64,000 bases of DNA from NCBI RefSeq assembly GCF_025377685.1, contig NZ_JACEHK010000009.1:1-64000 (forward strand), read 5' to 3'. The notes under the pieces were generated by a model. That model was not told where the DNA came from and searched no databases. It saw only the letters and a program-made list of their open reading frames with translations. Positions 63,039 to 64,000 of the stretch are shown here, piece after piece. A program made the position numbers and the translations under genes. Position 1 is the stretch's first letter, and each line of letters begins with the position of its first letter. The DNA comes from Anaerobacillus sp. CMMVII (lineage in GTDB: Bacteria; Bacillota; Bacilli; Bacillales; Anaerobacillaceae).

Positions 63039-64000
63039 TTGAAAAAACATAAAATCTTGCTAATTGGACATGGTGGCATTAGTACAAAGTATTTAGACGC
63101 TTTTTCTATGATTAACAATACAGAAATCGTTGGTGTTGTTGGCCGCAACGAAGAAAAGGTTCAGGTGTTTGCAAAGGCGCATAACATATCAGTATATGGG
63201 ACCGATATCGAAACGGTTGCGACACTCTCTGGGGCAACTGCAGCTGTTATTTGTACGCCCAATGCTCATCATTATGAAGGTGTTATGGTAGCCTCAAAAT
63301 TAGGACTCCACTGTCTATGTGAGAAACCTTTACATATCTCCCCTAGCAAACAAGAAGAAATGATCGCTAGCTGCAAAACTAACAATGTGAAATTAGCCGT
63401 ATCATATATGCGAAGATTTATTTCTCATTTTCCGTTTATTAAGGAAGTGATCGATTCTGGAAAGCTAGGCAGGATTATGGTCGTTGATGCCTCTATTAAA
63501 AATTATCGTAAGAAAGAATATTACGAGTCTTGGCACGGTACAATGGATTTAGATGGCGGTGGACCTTTCATTCAACAAGGTTCACATCTGATAGATCTCG
63601 CATTGTGGTTATGTGGTGGATACCAACAGGTGTTAGAGGCAAAACGTTTCCAAGTGTATCATGACATTGAAACGGAAGATCATGGATATGCTATCGTTCA
63701 ATATAACAATGGTGCCATCGGGATGATTACTGCTTCCACGGCAACACCTGGGTTGAATAGTGAGTATATCGAAATCTCTGGTACAAAAGGATCAATAAAG
63801 GCGAATTACCAAGGCATCATCGCGTTTGAGGTTGAAAATCTTGTACTACCAGAAAATATATCCGTTGACGCTGAAAAAAGTAACTTTACCAAATTAGCAG
63901 AAGACTTTATACATGCGATAGAAACCGATACTGAGCCATTCATAAACGGTGAAAGCGCAAAAATAGCAACTGAACTGGTTGCTGAAATCTATGCAAAAGC
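63039..64000 (+). CDS. Gfo/Idh/MocA-family oxidoreductase (partial, continues past the window)
   Basis: TTG 63039 (read MKKHKILLIGHGGISTKYLD) with CGAGGAG upstream. Rossmann GHGGIS, VICTPNAHHYEGV, the signature LCEKPL and the active-site Lys region, GGGPFIQQGSHLIDLALWL. It reads open to the window edge, about 320 residues so far. NAD(P)-dependent sugar or inositol dehydrogenase of unknown substrate. Confidence 0.9.
   Translation, partial: MKKHKILLIGHGGISTKYLDAFSMINNTEIVGVVGRNEEKVQVFAKAHNISVYGTDIETVATLSGATAAVICTPNAHHYEGVMVASKLGLHCLCEKPLHISPSKQEEMIASCKTNNVKLAVSYMRRFISHFPFIKEVIDSGKLGRIMVVDASIKNYRKKEYYESWHGTMDLDGGGPFIQQGSHLIDLALWLCGGYQQVLEAKRFQVYHDIETEDHGYAIVQYNNGAIGMITASTATPGLNSEYIEISGTKGSIKANYQGIIAFEVENLVLPENISVDAEKSNFTKLAEDFIHAIETDTEPFINGESAKIATELVAEIYAK

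Overview
The window looks like a chromosomal segment from a low-GC, Gram-positive, spore-former-type Bacillaceae bacterium. The evidence is strong AGGAGG-type ribosome binding sites, frequent TTG/GTG starts, YitT, YisL, YkoY/TerC and DUF6509 homologues, a Bacillus-type TPP riboswitch, a yybP-ykoY riboswitch, an NsrR box of the Bacillus hmp type, C30-type carotenoid genes and a PlcR-like regulator. I do not assign a species. No rRNA, tRNA or CRISPR array was seen.

Layout. 0.2-1.6 kb: broken integrase and yitT. 1.7-6.4 kb: a TPP-riboswitch operon for thiamine-pyrimidine salvage (ylmB-like deformylase, tenA, thiZ, thiX, thiY), several members frameshifted. 6.5-9.3 kb: small membrane protein, broken aldo/keto reductase, VanW-family protein. 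9.3-11.3 kb: a two-gene restriction-modification system. 11.4-14 kb: a subtilisin, a tiny secreted peptide ending TDLPHEV and a PlcR-like TPR regulator, with two identical 14-bp palindromes at matching positions; I read this as a PlcR/PapR-type quorum-sensing module. 14-31 kb: mostly housekeeping (EutH, OsmC, SpeD, TerC under a Mn-type riboswitch, TldD/TldE, AbrB-type and BASS transporters) and a nitric-oxide defence cluster (hmp, nsrR, ric). 31-37.6 kb: phosphoesterase, proline iminopeptidase, a PAS-GGDEF-EAL protein and a polysaccharide deacetylase.

37.8-40.5 kb is a complete-looking group II intron. 40.6-45.1 kb and 56.5-59.2 kb are two runs of small, mostly orphan genes, all on the minus strand. 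Recurring hairpin-bearing spacers separate many of them, which gives a cassette-array appearance. Between them lie a tnpB-only IS605-type element (45.4-46.7 kb), a truncated PLD-family gene, a three-gene C30 carotenoid operon (47.4-51.2 kb), a GDPD/MFS pair and a Gate-domain/amidohydrolase pair. 59.4-61.8 kb is an operon for an ECF sigma factor, a PadR-like regulator and an FtsW-family protein. The window ends with a SET-domain protein and a Gfo/Idh/MocA oxidoreductase that runs off the edge.

A caution for the whole window: at least 17 genes carry one-base indels, most of them in short homopolymers and otherwise fully conserved. This pattern fits residual sequencing error at least as well as real decay. 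Genes marked pseudogene here are broken in this sequence, but may be intact in the organism.
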